A stretch of DNA of 64,000 nt from Atopsyche davidsoni (taxonomy: Eukaryota > Arthropoda > Insecta > Trichoptera > Hydrobiosidae), in the NCBI GenBank assembly GCA_022113835.1, contig JAILWY010000003.1, forward strand, positions 10,191,501 through 10,255,500, given 5' to 3'. This document shows, in pieces, positions 44,118 to 57,360 of this stretch (positions are counted from its first letter, which is position 1; each line of letters starts with the position of its first letter). The position numbers were made by a program, and so were the translations under genes. The notes beneath the pieces are model-generated. The model saw only the letters and a program-made list of their open reading frames with translations, was not told the origin of the DNA and made no database searches.

Positions 44118-46754
44118 CTGAAAAAAAAAGCAATAATGAGCACAAAAAATATGATTAAAAATAACAAAAAATATATACTTGACTAAAGGAATGTTTTCAT
44201 GTTAATCGTGAGTATTGATTTTTCCGTAAAATAATACACAAAACTTGCGCATTGATCTTCCAGAGTAAAATCATCTCAACGATTATTTAAAAAAAAATAC
44301 AATTTCACCACATGTCTAAGAAGCTTGCGTTTTGACGATTTCAGTCATATTTTGGTATTTTTCTTAAAATTAGATTTTGCCTGCGCGTATAAGCTGTCAT
44401 GTTTTCTTAAAAATATTGATTGTCTAAATTATTTGTTTTAAGACTATTCAGGCTACTCTCTAAAACTGAAGAGCCGAAAAAAGTGGGCAAATTACCTTCA
44501 TAAAAAAAAAAACTAATATTAAAAATAAAAAAGTTAGAATTTCAGAAATATGACAATTCTAGTTTATTTAAAAGCAGGCATCATAAAAACTTAAGCTTTT
44601 AATTTAGAGTATTTCAGTATTCTGAAGCTTTTATCTTGCAATGTTGGAAAATCATTTCCTACCCCTACCGTAAAATGTAGAAAATCCTTCTAACTGATAG
44701 CCTGTGATTATTGGACTGTGTGCCCGTAATGGTGGAAAATTCAGTTTCAAACAATGCACTGGTCTACTCTGGATTAAATCAAATTTACGACGAGAGGATA
44801 GTTGGTTAAAGACCACGCTTATCTCTTAAGCTGGTTAAGTGTGGGTTCTGATTTAAAACTTCCATTAAAAATTTGCGAAAAGCCAGAAAGTTTTGATCAC
44901 AATATACAACTTTTATTTATACCAAATCTAAAAAATCATATATATTTAGTTGGTAGCAATATGAAAATTCATATGCGATAAAGCGTTTAATCAAGTTTCT
45001 AGTAGTATAATGATATTTCAAGTATATGTTATATAAGATTTAATCTTCAAAATATTCTCACCAAACCTAACGCAATATTAAACTTCATATCATATCTGCC
45101 CCGGCAGAGCCTAAAGTTTACCAACCCGAAATTGAGTAACCGAGATATATTATATGGAAGAATACGGCGTAGCCATAACGACTTTAATAGTTTGCCATAT
45201 GTTTGATAAAAACTACCGCATAAAAAGTTCAACGTTAAGCTGGTTGTATTATATTTTTAATTAACTGGAAAGTATGTCTCAGGGGTAGTATTAAAATTTC
45301 CCGGTGCGCAGCATTGACTGAAGCTTCGTCGCAATCTCAGCGTCTATTTTTGTAGGGTCAATTAATTCAAATAAAAACCAGACGAAAGCCTCTTTCAAAG
45401 CCTTTTAAATCTCCCCTACCGGGGAAGAATTTCCTTTCTTTCGACCTGCCTGGGAGGTGGAAGCACCGATACTCGGCCGAAGCGAAGCTCGCGACGGGCG
45501 GTCTAGGATTTATTCGCTGACGGATCCATTGTGAGGGAATATGGGATCGCTCCCACCACAATATCCCCATTCAAAACCGGGAATATCGCCCGAATTTATG
45601 TGATATTCTGACTCTTAAAACGCTGCGAGATAATAGGAGTATTCCGAATATTGCTCGGTGGATAATAATATTATGATTTGCTGCTCCAACTATGTCGCTG
45701 TGAAAGACAATGTCGCGGGTATTGTTAAATTTAATGACTTGACTGGGAATTCGGAATATTGCTTTATTTTACTTAAACAGTGAATTATCACACAAGCAAG
45801 AATTTCAGGTGAGTTTATGCATTCAACACTGCTATGAATTTATAGCAAAATAATATCAAACAGATCTCTAGATCAAAAAAATAAAAATCATTATTTTTGA
45901 TCTAGTTGAGAACGTGTGATTTTTTCTGTTTTTCCGTTGATTGCTTTTTTTCTGCATAGGAGATAAATATCCCGAAACAATTTACCCTCAAACACCGCGC
46001 CGGCCGGCGTAATGGCCGTTGCAGTAAACGATTAACGAGTCACCGCCGATAACTGTGACCCCCCCGCGGCGAGCCTGGCCAGGACGTCATGTACACGTGA
46101 TGGTAGATAATCTTGAATTCCGCTTCTGCGAGCGATAGCTGAGGTAGACGGGAGAATTTCAATTATTTCCCCGTGTACTTAGGGGTAGCTTGACCGTCTG
46201 GGTTATTACTAGAATATTGGTATTTAATATATGCAATGCCCGTAAATTCCATGCTCTGGAGCCAAACTGTCTGCCTTATATATATATATGAGTTTTACAT
46301 ATAATATATATATATATATTTTATATAAAAGTGAGTAGGAGTGATTCGGTTCCTTGGGTGTTACGCTTCTTGATATTATATTCATCCGACGATTCGGTCC
46401 ATCTTTCATCTTCAGGAGTTTATTTCAATATAAATATATAAGTGTAAATATTTTTTTTAAAAATAAAATCAATTCTTTTTTACCTACTTATAAGTATACA
46501 TGTTATAACATGTAATGTTTCTTAAATTATGATTGTATTTTATTAAAATATTTAAAAAAATAAAAACAATACAGTCTTTTAGATAATAAATTACACATAT
46601 TTTTTGTGAGTACTTTTGCTTTTGAGGGTTTTAAGGAGCAAAGTAATATTCATTGCTTGTTATGCTATTTATAATTTATAGTAAATGTGGAGGATTCCAA
46701 ATCTTCAACAAATAAATGTTCTCTATCATATCATCATGATCCTTCATAAAAATA

Positions 46755-46870
46755 ACGTTTAATCTTCTCTTTAGTGACCATTTCATTGAATACATATTTA
46801 TCCTGGGCCAATCTCATTTATTCACCTGTAATCCTGACTTCCAGCCACTGGCGTTAGTTCCGCATCCACG
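46755..46870 (-). repeat. Diverged family D fragment
   Basis: It shares GACCATTTCATTGAATACAT and TCCTGGGCCAATCTCA with the fragment at 25.1 kb. Low similarity to the complete family. Confidence 0.35.
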
Positions 46871-47751
46871 TAAGTTTCCTCCTTCCGATGCCCCATTTAA
46901 GTTAAGAGTAATTACGCTATTTTTACTATCGTCAGGTGTTCTCTTTCTTCGCGCATTATATGCAAGACTTTCTCATTTGTGACGCGTTCAACCCATGACA
47001 TTTTAAGGATTCTCCTATAAAGCAACATTTTAACGTATATTCAACAAATTTAAGTTTCATTTATCACGTGTATATAACGGATTTGCATTATATTAAAACT
47101 CCTGAGATAACTTGGACGTATGAGCTGCCGGCACTCCGGCCGTAATTACTGCGATGTGCGCCATTCCCTCCATATGTTGCCCGCCATTGCAGCTCTTGTG
47201 GTAGAGAAGACAAACTTCCACTTGAGGTCCTTCTTTAGTATGACTTTGTCATATATGCAATAGTGTCATACAATATCGCATGCTAAAGACTTCCACAGAA
47301 TATGCAAGTGACTTTAAAATAGTGATACATTTTATCAACTTTAAATTAACTGATTTTCCTCTGGAGTGCATAGCAAGATATAACTATTGAAACTTTGTAA
47401 GGTACTTCATTTGAACTAACTATACTAAATACATAAGACTTAAGACACAGTATTAAACATCTGGGTAGTTTGGATTTCAAACAAGGATTAAACAAACAAG
47501 AAGCTGCAGTGATATAGAAATAACGATATATATTATCACCTTTCAGAAAACTGATTTTCCTCTTTAGTGCATAACAAGATATTTAAACTTTGTGCATGTT
47601 TAAGGTGCTTATGTAGAATGTCTCTATTAAAGTAACTATACTTAATAGATGAACAGAATTAAACTATTTGGAAGTGTATGTTTCAAATTTGTCAACTACA
47701 AAAAGCAAGTACAAGCAAATGACAAGTAAAAAAATAAGAGCTTTTTAAAAT

Positions 47752-47957
47752 ATTTTTGAGTAAAATAGTTGAGTGATTTTCCACATGTTCGTTTTTATTT
47801 GTGACCGAGAAACAGAGTGAAACGTGAAAGGTTGCCGAAACCGGTCATTAATAAAAACAAAAATGTGGAAAATCACTCAACTATTTTTACTCAAAAATAT
47901 TAAAATGGAATTCCACCAATTCCACATCTGTCAAAAATATTTAATTTCTTAAGAGCT
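47752..47957. repeat. Hammerhead family B element, decayed copy
   Basis: The outer arms (GAGTGATTTTCCACATGTTCG and its complement) and the one-sided tail with AAAATGGAATTCCACCAA are kept. On the plus strand GTGAAAGGTTGCCGAAACCG and GTCA remain, but the CUGAUGA-equivalent core is lost in both arms. Confidence 0.65.
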
Positions 47958-50589
47958 TTTTTTATAAAAAAAATCAGAACTTTTGGATTTAAGTATTCAA
48001 CAAGTACATATTCCATTGATTCCTTTACTACTTGAATCTTGCCTTTAATATGTATTCTTTGCTGTAGTAAAGAAATAGATTTGTACTTAATAAAAATTAT
48101 ACTTTTGTAGAAATAACCGCTTTGTTGTTTACACTATAAAAATTTAAAAAAAAATTGCATATTCTTATGAAGTATTTTTTTAAATTTTGTCTAGCCATTA
48201 TTCGACAAGTGTTATTTTATCAGAGAAATATCAGCTAATCATAAGGTATGGTATGACTGTCTTGTGTGTTTAGTATATTTCCCATAATTGTTTATAACAC
48301 CCGCCTGTGAGTTATTGACTCGATTACCAGAAGCATATGAGCAGATAGCGGTGTATATATCACATGCGGTGACTGGACATTGTCCTTAATGGGACATGTT
48401 CCGAAACGAATCCCCGGCAACTGCATGTACACGTCGCTTCCCCCGTGAGTCCGCCGTGATTCACAGCATGTTTTGATTAAACTCTCTACCCCCATACAAC
48501 GTATGCGCTACTGGTAGTTTGAAATTTGATTTAAGGGATGATATTGTACATCACCGGATAAAACCGCCCCTCCGCGGTTAGGGAGAGGCTGTGCATTATT
48601 AAAAGCCTTTCGGTATCGACAATCGATGTCATTATACGTGGGATATGGACGTTGACGTGGGTAAAACGCTTTGCGAAATGTACGGTTTCCGATGCGTGCT
48701 AAAAATAAAACTTCCTTGTTTTTGTGTGCCAACAGCGTAAACAAAAATTTATGAAAATAAAAATAAAAAAAACCTGTGATACAATTCATATATATATATT
48801 TTTCACCATTAACTACTACAATCCTCAAAAAGCCCTTTAATTGGCACAAATAATTGATTGCTTCTAAATCAAAAAGTAAATTTTAAACTTAAATAGATTG
48901 AAAATATTTACAAAAAAAAATGTTAGAATTAGGTTTGGTTTTTAAATGAATCACTTCCGCACATCAATATTTTACGTTTGTGATTTTAATGAATCGGTAT
49001 AAAATGATACTTATTAAAGATATAATAAATTATATCAAATATGTATTTGAAAGCCAGTGGGCGAAAATAAGTAACCGTAAAACATGCGAAATTACTTATT
49101 TTACCAAAAACCAAGTGTAAAAGTTCCTTAAACTCTTAATAATAAACTTTGTGAACAACAAGAAGATAGATCTCTCTTAAACAGAAGTTTTACTGAAGAA
49201 TCGAAAAAGCGCTTATTTATTTTTACACAGGCCACAACTTTGTATCGCGTTAAAAGGTTAGTTCAAATGGCACACAATAAAATAAAACAAGAACCATTAC
49301 ATAACACGCCTATCCCAACAACGAAATCACTGCACGCTTGATAATACCGGAAATGCTGTACATATTTCCCCGGAAACAGGTAAAGCCATTGTCGTATATT
49401 TTCAACGCCTTGCCGCCGGTAAATCTCGTCACTAGTTAAACCCTTTAAGTTGGTTTTCCCAGAAGGGTGCATTTAAGTTCTCGGGGGCGCGATTTTCGCG
49501 TCTTAATCGCATCTCTTTGTTCCTATCCACCCTCAGCCGACTCCCCGATTCAAATATTAAAGCCTCAAACCAGGCTTCGAGGGTGGAAAAGTCATTTATT
49601 CAAATTTTATAATGCATCCATCAGGATCCCGCTGAAGTAATCGTGGAGTGTTTCAGCAACCTTGCAGAATGTATAACAATGCAGATATTTAAATACAACA
49701 ATTCAAGTCAGAAGCAGCGTTCATTTTACAAAATGACACGTTTAAGCTCTCACAATGCAGACTGTCGCATTTTGTAGCAAAGCTCGTATAATTTTAATGA
49801 CTTGTGTGCTTAACCATGAGTAAAATAAAATATTTCATCAAACATATATGTAACATCGTAGTAATAAAACAGTTGGAATTAAAAATACAAAACCAATTTA
49901 TGTTTAAAACTATTTAAACGTTTATTTTCAAAATAAATTAATTTTAAAATTCAAAGACTTTTTTGTTCACCTTTGATAGTTAGCTCACAAAGAGAAAATG
50001 AGATAATAGACATAAACCATTACATATATTTTAATTCTAAGATATCTGCATTTAATAAATACAATGTTGTATCTTGATCTTATAAGTTAATGTGTATTGT
50101 AACTTTTTTAATAAACAACCCGAGGGATATGATACCTTACTCGAAGAAGACCGGTGCCAAAATATATTGATTACGATTTGGCAGCAAGTCCACAAACACA
50201 ACAGAATGGATGTTTCCAGACAATGAATATAGCAGATAGCAGAATACTACATATAGGTCAGTTGCTTATATAAACTGAGAAAAAAATATTTAATATGTAG
50301 ATTTAAGACAAGATATGAAATTTTTCGGATTTTTTTTCAATTTATAACTAAGTACAATAAAGTTAAATAAAAAAAAAATGGATATGAATATTATTATAAT
50401 ATAAAAAAGATGTAATACAATTAAAAAGTAAATGCTATATGCAAGACGTTTTTAGGTATAACAACCCTTTAAAGACAATATTAATAAATCGTTATAATAA
50501 AAACGAATCAATATGTTTGATTTTTTTCTTAAATTATGCCATAACCCTTGAAACGAAAATGACATATTTTAAATACTGATTTGAAATGT

Positions 50590-50665
50590 TTTTCTTCCTC
50601 ATCGGGTGCCTCTCCTCAGAGGAGGTTGGAGAACGAGAAATGCTGAATTGGTGTTCACGGTTTTC
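50590..50665 (-). repeat. Family D 3'-end fragment
   Basis: CATCGGGTGCCTCTCCTCAG and AGGAGGTTGGAGA, then a diverged GTGTTCACGG segment; same block as at 18.05 kb. Confidence 0.55.
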
Positions 50666-51796
50666 TACGGGGAAAAAATGCTTAAATGTTTTTAAACTTT
50701 AATAATTATTTTCCAATGCTGTTTATTCCGCTGCGGTCGGTACTCGAGTACTGCGAGTAATTCAATAAAGATGCGCTTTGACCAGCAGCGGTCTGGGCTT
50801 GTCCAGGCTGCACAGGGCTAAATCACTGAACCCAATTTGGAGGCTGTTAATTATTATAGGAAAACAATAGGCCACCCTAGACTAGTGCGTGCCGCGCACC
50901 TACTCAGCCCACCTAATGGAAATTCCAAACCCTCACATAGTCTCCCCCATGGCTAAGTGCATCAAATTCCTATACAAGGACATGACTAAGTATTACATAC
51001 ATACTACTTAATCTATGTACTGTTCAATATACTTAAATTACGATACACCTGTAATTTAAAGCACATCCCATTGAAGAATACAATCTTACAGTATGAAACA
51101 TCAAAACTTAGACGTAAGATACGTAATGTTATTTTTTCCAAATACAAGTTTTCACTTGTTATAAGATTTGTACAACGCGTTTTTTTGAAGTAACATAAAA
51201 GTATGCATTTCATGATATATATGAAATATTAGAATAATACATCTTGCGTTTACCGACACAAGTAATATTTACACCGTTAAAAATATTTTAAGCAAGCATA
51301 AACATTTCAACGTACTATTAATATACGATTTATTAAAATGTAATAAATTCCTAAAAGGCAAAAAGCTATGTACTATAACTCAGTGTGACGCGTTTGTTTT
51401 CACACAACTTACCAAGCACAACACTCGACCGACCGGCTTGCACCACGAGGGAGAATTTTAAAGCCATTTGCTTTTTCTGGCCTGCCATGTACAGGCTTAT
51501 TTGACTAAACGAACAAAAACACCCTCAAGAGAACTCGAGCGGCTCGGGTCGCCGCGGCAACTATGGGGCGGATTAATTTCACGCAGGCATTTAACAAAAC
51601 GAAAGCGTAGACTTGACAAAAGCTCATTATAAATAAAAGCAGAATTTCTTTATAAAGAATCTTACATAACTAAGCCTTTGATAACAACAAAAACACCTTA
51701 TTTAAAAAATATTTATTTCTTATTTGTGTGAAAGAAACTTAATATTTGATTATTGTCAGTTATTGTTCGCCGGTGTTTGACCATGTGCCATTGTTT

Positions 51797-52388
51797 GACT
51801 TTGGTGTCCAACCGGACACCAAAGTCAGTCCAGTCCTGGCGGAATCGTGTCATTTAATTAATTTAATTGTCACTTTATTTTTCTATGTCGAAAGTTGATT
51901 TTTTTACAGAGTATTGAAAAAACTATAAATTATATTTATTTAACGTCCATTTTAGGGTAAAATAAAATCTTGAAGATGTTGAAAAATTGGATAAAATGAC
52001 GACTTTTCAAAACTAAAGTTTGTTAAAGAATTTTTTTTTTTAATTTTTAAAATAATATATCGCAAAGGGTTTATATTTAATCTTTTAATTCCAATTTTAA
52101 AAAAAGACTTTTAAATGTTTAGGACTCTTGGAAAAGGGACATGACGAATCTCCAAATTTCTACGCTTCAATCAGAAAAACACATATTTATCATATTAATA
52201 TTACTTATAAACTTACTTATAATATTTCTAATAAATTTACATTTATATGAAATAAAAATATATTCTGTTCGGAAGAAGGAATGTATCAAACTTTTTGCAT
52301 TTAAATTTTTTTGATTGGTCCAGTCGATTTTTCGCAAAACGGACTAGAAAATGATAAAAAAAACTCGATTATGGGACCTAAACCCTTA
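51797..52388 (+). repeat. Dispersed repeat family C, copy 3
   Basis: It starts with a perfect 13-bp hairpin, GACTTTGGTGTCC-AACC-GGACACCAAAGTC (arms 51,797-51,809 and 51,814-51,826), and ends ATTATGGGACCTAAACCC. The 93-codon frame of copies 1 and 2 is broken here, with an extra ~40-bp insertion near 52,200. Confidence 0.7.
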
Positions 52389-53752
52389 AGCATAGAAAGT
52401 GCATTTTTTTATTTTATATAGATCAATTGGAAATTCAATGCGTAAACTTTTTTCTGATATATGTTCAAAACTGTAGTTCATGATAATATTGGTGTCTAGT
52501 TACAAACTTGTTATGCCTTATGGTTATATATTACTTGGGGTGCCAAACACCGCTGTGATATAAAATACATTATTTACTATCAAATTTGCTTTATATGATG
52601 TACAAACTTTTATGTGCCTTTATAAAACAGTTGCGCTATTTGATCATTCTTGAATTTCAGAGAGCATCAATAATTTACTTTTTGATCTAAAACAATTTTT
52701 TTCATAGCAGACAGTTAATAATGCAACTTAAAATGCCAAATATTTATTAAAAAACGAAATCACAGCACTACAATATCACAAATAAACGTGTAAAGCGGCC
52801 ATACAAATGTGTAATACAAATATCCCATGCATTTCCCGTATAGTTTCAAAGTAAAAAGTATCAGAGGCGGTCGCTCTCGGCTCTGAGAGAGTCCCCTTGC
52901 CCCTGCCGTTTAGTTTTCCTTTTAATTTCCGGTAAATTTACATTCGAGCCTCGTAGTTCAGTGGATTGTGGATGTGAACAACCCCCCAGTTATGCAATTG
53001 AGCATTTGTGTTGATGTTATTATTCCGAATACATGTGTGTGTCGGCTTTGATTGCATTCAATTGCATGCGTAGAACATATAAGCAATGTTTTTTCAAAGC
53101 TGTAATTACACCATTTCTGAAGAATAATACCACTCACAAAACATCAAAGCCTTGAAAAAAACATTTGACTCTTTTGATCGATTTACAAACGTTTAAAATA
53201 TATAATCAAAATTAACGTAGCTTTATTTGATAACTTTTGGTTCGATACTTATTATGATTATTTTCAGTATTGATAAAATTCATATAATAATCATTGAAAG
53301 GGTTTCAGTTTATAAATATCGTATTTCTTATTTTAAGCTTATTTTTAAGTTGAAATACTAGGAATTTAAAGCATTGATATGAGTTTTGAAGTCAATCCAC
53401 CACTAATGAAAAAAAATATTTTTAACAGTACACACCCCTATTCAGGAATATGTGCTAGTCTAAGATTTAATAAAAAAAATTATCACTTGAGAATATGAGA
53501 ATTGTTTTTAATTCATTTTATTGGAATATTTGTGCTGTATACGTTTTGGTGAAACAAATGTTTCTACAGTGAGCTTAGAAGCTAAAGGAAGTCTATAATG
53601 CTGAGTATATAAAAGATATGTTGGAAAAGTCTGGTTCTCTTATTTATCGGCGTTGATTTCTCAGGCTTTAAGAAGTTAAAGCCGCGGTAAGAACCTCCGA
53701 CAGCTGATAAAGGGCTCCGCGCACCACAGTTCAGCGACTTCCTTTATTGATT

Positions 53753-53760
53753 TGACGTCA
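53753..53760. promoter_or_regulatory. Perfect CRE palindrome TGACGTCA
   Basis: It lies at the edge of the GC-richer patch 53,650-53,780. Another perfect copy is at 54,522-54,529. Confidence 0.35.
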
Positions 53761-54521
53761 CAGTCCCAGACGTTCTTTGATCATAAAAAGGTTACACAGC
53801 GATTGTTTTGTAACTTAGCGGAAAATGAATTGCGTTGTCGTGCAAGGCGGTGAGAGGAAAATTGAAAACTGCTTCTCGAAAATCTAATATTGCAGGGTTT
53901 TTTTAAAAATGCTTTGCGGTAACATAGAATCAATTGAAAAGCGTGTTTGTACAATAAAAAAAACCATCCATTGAACCGCTACATTGTTATTATATTTGTT
54001 GTGTAAACATTTAGTAAATATCTATGCCTCAATTGCTGTTTTCCTAAAAAACTTTTGTTTTACTATTTTCTAGATTTTATTTATATTTGATGTACACTTT
54101 GGACCAATACTTTTATTGAAGATGCAAATATTTGATGAAAAGTATAAACAGAAGTTAAATACAAAATTTCATTGCGTATACATATTTTTTTTCACTGATA
54201 CAATATCGCATGTAATAAATCTCGTTAAAAATGAATATCAAATCAAAACGATTGGTTTTATAAAAAAGAAGCGTGGCGTTTTCTAGTTGGCTTCGTGAAT
54301 TCTATTAAGATTGTATACAAGATACTCCATCTTATTTATAAATATCACTAAGCTATCATTCGTGTTATATATACCAAGCGGCATACAATATTCATAACGG
54401 CGTCGTCAACCCGCGTATAAATAAAATATACCTCACAAATCGCAGGTTTCTCTCAAGGAAAGCTTTCATTTCGTCGAGAGGTTTTTACTCGGATAAAAAT
54501 TGCGTAATAAATCAGAGCTTC

Positions 54522-54529
54522 TGACGTCA
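54522..54529. promoter_or_regulatory. Perfect CRE palindrome TGACGTCA
   Basis: Second CRE within 0.8 kb of the one at 53,753. Motif only. Confidence 0.3.
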
Positions 54530-56101
54530 TACTCCCTGAAGAAAAGCGCTCTTCGTTAGAGTTTCTAAAAGAGATGAGTTTATAAAAAATAATATCGATT
54601 TCAATTGAATCTCGGTAAGAATTTAAAGCATAGAAACGACTGTAGAAGATTAGCACTATAAATATTTTATTTTTATTTAATGTAAAACGCACAAAATATA
54701 TAATGTTCTAATATATGTTAAAAAACCTTTAAAAAATGCTCAAACATTCAATATTAGTGCAAAAAACTTAATACGGTGGAAAGTAATTTTTTAGAGCAGT
54801 ATTTTACATCTTTATCACGTAGTTGAGAAAAAATGATGCGAATAATTTACTCTCCGTGACTTAGCTGCAGAAATTTTACTAAGAAGAGACCCAATGAATA
54901 AAAGAACAATCTTCTGCTGAATAAGTAAGAAATTATTCTATTATTTGCTAAAGTCTCACTAAATGTAATTTAAAGCAACTGTGGTCCAATTTGTAATCGT
55001 GGGAAAGTTGCTTTAAAACAAAATTCTATTTTTTCAGTAATTCGACGTTTATTTAAAAAAAATTTACCAAGCTTTAGAAAAGATTTTTCTTAAAATTTAT
55101 TCTAAATTATAATATTTAAATTTTGTGCTTTCTTATATAAATTTTAAATGAAAAGATAAGTAATTATTATAAATCTACTCAAAAGCTATATTACAACATA
55201 AAAATATTGATTTCGTCAACATTTTATTTCGCAGTCGCTAGTCTTTATATACAATAACTGATATATACTCATGTTATAAAAAGTTTTTCTCTCAACATAA
55301 ATATCAACTACAACTTCTAACTTATTTAATAAAAAAACAACCTTAATACAGCGAGCTTTTACATTTACATCTACCCAACCCGAAAAAAGATATTTCCAAG
55401 ATCCTGTAACAAATGTCCGTTTTCCTGAAGGAATGCGTGACCGAGCCTCCGCTGGAAGTTCTCTCGGAGGCTGCGTGCCTGGAGGGCATAAATAATCCTC
55501 TATACATCCTACACCATGAGGGTCGCATAACGTATGCAACTTACAGCCTGTTTGGGCTGTACGGACCTGTGCGAGCTTAAAATGCACATCCAGTTTGTTT
55601 GTATATAAAGCGAGCTTAAGCGGAAATAACCAGAATGCTTGAGATTGTGCAGTATTTTATATAACTTTTTACTTTATTTGAAAAAAATGCTGCATGTATA
55701 TCTAAATAGTTAAATAGATAATAAAATCGGTTTTGAGTGTAGAGCTGATTTATTTGCAGTATGTTCATAATACTACTATGACATAATTACTTCACAAATT
55801 TGCAGCAAAAGTAAATACTCTATTCATTGCACTGAATACGATGATCAAATCTCAGCCATTTAGTATTTGATTTATTATATTTTTTATCAATTACTACCAA
55901 CTTTAAAAGCGATAACTCTAAAAAAAAAAAAAAAGGATTTAAAAGTTTAATTCTTTCAACTGAGAATATATCCCATATTTTAGTATCTGGGGTGTGCGTT
56001 CAGGGGGGGTTGTCCCATAGAATGCCAGCGCTGTACCATAACAACTGAAAACAGAGAACGCGAAGCCACCGGATCTGCTGAAACCAACAGCCTACAGAAC
56101 A

Positions 56102-56207
56102 ATGGCTTCGCGGGCCAGCTGTCAACCTCCATCTTACATAAATACCCCAGGCGAGTCTTGCAATGTCGCCTCGGAACAATCTGCTTTTATTAAAAATCTG
56201 ACTCTTG
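56102..56207 (+). CDS. Candidate plus-strand first coding exon, unknown gene
   Basis: ATG in the context AACAATGGC opens 35 codons (MASRASCQPPSYINTPGESC and on to ...SAFIKNLTL) and ends at a strong donor, CTTG|GTAAGT (56,208-56,213). Base composition is higher in GC than the surroundings, and the region 55,990-56,100 could be its leader. No downstream plus-strand exon was recognised and I do not know the family. It may be a genuine small first exon, an exon inside a decayed mobile element, or chance. Confidence 0.25.
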
Positions 56208-56296
56208 GTAAGTGGCACTTTGAATACCTGAAGCTTTGAAACATTTTATCCTTTACAAAAATAAAAATTGTGTTGTTGAGGGACAAGGCATTTGAT

Positions 56297-56490
56297 TGGT
56301 GAAGATCCATTTATTTATTATGATAAAGGTAACTTTGTATTTTTTCTTCACTTTGAGTTTATTATATTTTTTGCATGACAAGTTTTGACCAACAGACTTG
56401 GTCATCATCAGATGCACAGCTAAACTTTAGCTATGCATCTGATGATGAATAAACTCAAAATAAAGAAAGAATACAAAGTAGCCTTTATCA
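56297..56490. repeat. Hammerhead family A element, second copy
   Basis: It starts with the tail GAGGGACAAGGCATTTGATT and GGTGAAGATCCATT shared with 5.2 kb, then an arm with a minus-strand hammerhead. The right arm is truncated after ATGCATCTGATGATGA. The arms close with GAGTTTATTATA and AATAAACTC. Confidence 0.7.
56372..56416 (-). ncRNA. Hammerhead ribozyme motif, family A, probably inactive
   Basis: Stem I TGCAT/ATGCA is perfect. The core CTGATGA is at 56,405-56,411, with the same extra T, then stem II GACC/GGTC, then AAAA where GAAA is expected, stem III AC-TT-GT and the preferred triplet GUC. The changed base corresponds to G12, the general base of catalysis, so cleavage should be crippled. 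Confidence 0.6.
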
Positions 56491-56999
56491 TTTAAAAAAA
56501 TTAAAAATAATGATTGGATTTAGAAATACACAATAAGAAAAAAAATGCATTCTAACTAAACAACTTGCATTTTTGCCATATAACTATTATTATATTAATT
56601 TAAAAGATTTTTATTTTGGTATAAAAATACATTTTTATTCCTTTTTTTAAACGTATAATGATGACTCCTTACGTAGGTAGAAATGAAATATAACTAAAAA
56701 CTCAGTCTTTGAACTAAACTTTATGGTTTTGGAGGCAATATTTATTGCGGATATAAATGTATTTTTTTTTCATTGTTAATAAAAGGCTTTGAGAACATAT
56801 TTAATTATTGAAATGTAATTAAAATATTACATCTTGATACGAGATCGACAAAAAAATGTTATTATTTTAATTCATAAATCCCAAAAGGTTTCACGGGATC
56901 ATATTCAGTGTGTATAAATATTGATACTCAGACCAAAGGTTAACGAAGAGGTATATTTACGCAATAAATATCCCGCTGGGCGTACATAATTTAATAGAC

Positions 57000-57360
57000 C
57001 AAACCGCGTTACGGCGGAGCGTGAAAGCCTCGCAGCTCTCCTGCCAACCTGATACTCTGCAAGTCAAGGGGCAGCGACGAATAAATACACGTCACAACAA
57101 ACGAGTCCGGCGCTCTATTTGTCAACGCCGTCGGGTCCGGAGCTGGCCGGGGAAAAATGTACCCGATCTGTCAAGATAATATGCCGCTGTCGTCTTCCGC
57201 ACCCCCAGCACCAGCCCCGGCCATCTTCGTCTGCATCATTCATGTTTATCCAACGTGGAAGCGACCGTCCGTCATGGCCGAGGGTTGTCCGGTCCATTTC
57301 TGAGATTGGCTAGCTTTGGAGCGCAGTTGCTAAAGCTCACGCAAAGCCGTCGCATTTTGC
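57000..57360. other. CpG-containing GC-rich island, both strands open
   Basis: Frames of about 60 codons are open on both strands (57,115-57,313), a sign of composition rather than coding. No splice-bounded exon or known domain is visible. It could be a promoter or conserved non-coding element. Confidence 0.3.

Noticed and set aside
53664..53686. 22-nt mini-exon between TTTCTCAG and GTAAGAAC
   Set aside because: Too short and without frame partners; chance splice-like ends.
55216..55587. 123-codon minus-strand frame
   Set aside because: Mixed composition, no family resemblance, and the frame is not bounded by convincing splice sites that fit the adapter gene.
57115..57313. Overlapping 60-64 codon frames on both strands
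   Set aside because: Openness on both strands reflects GC-rich composition; no splice-bounded exon with a usable phase.
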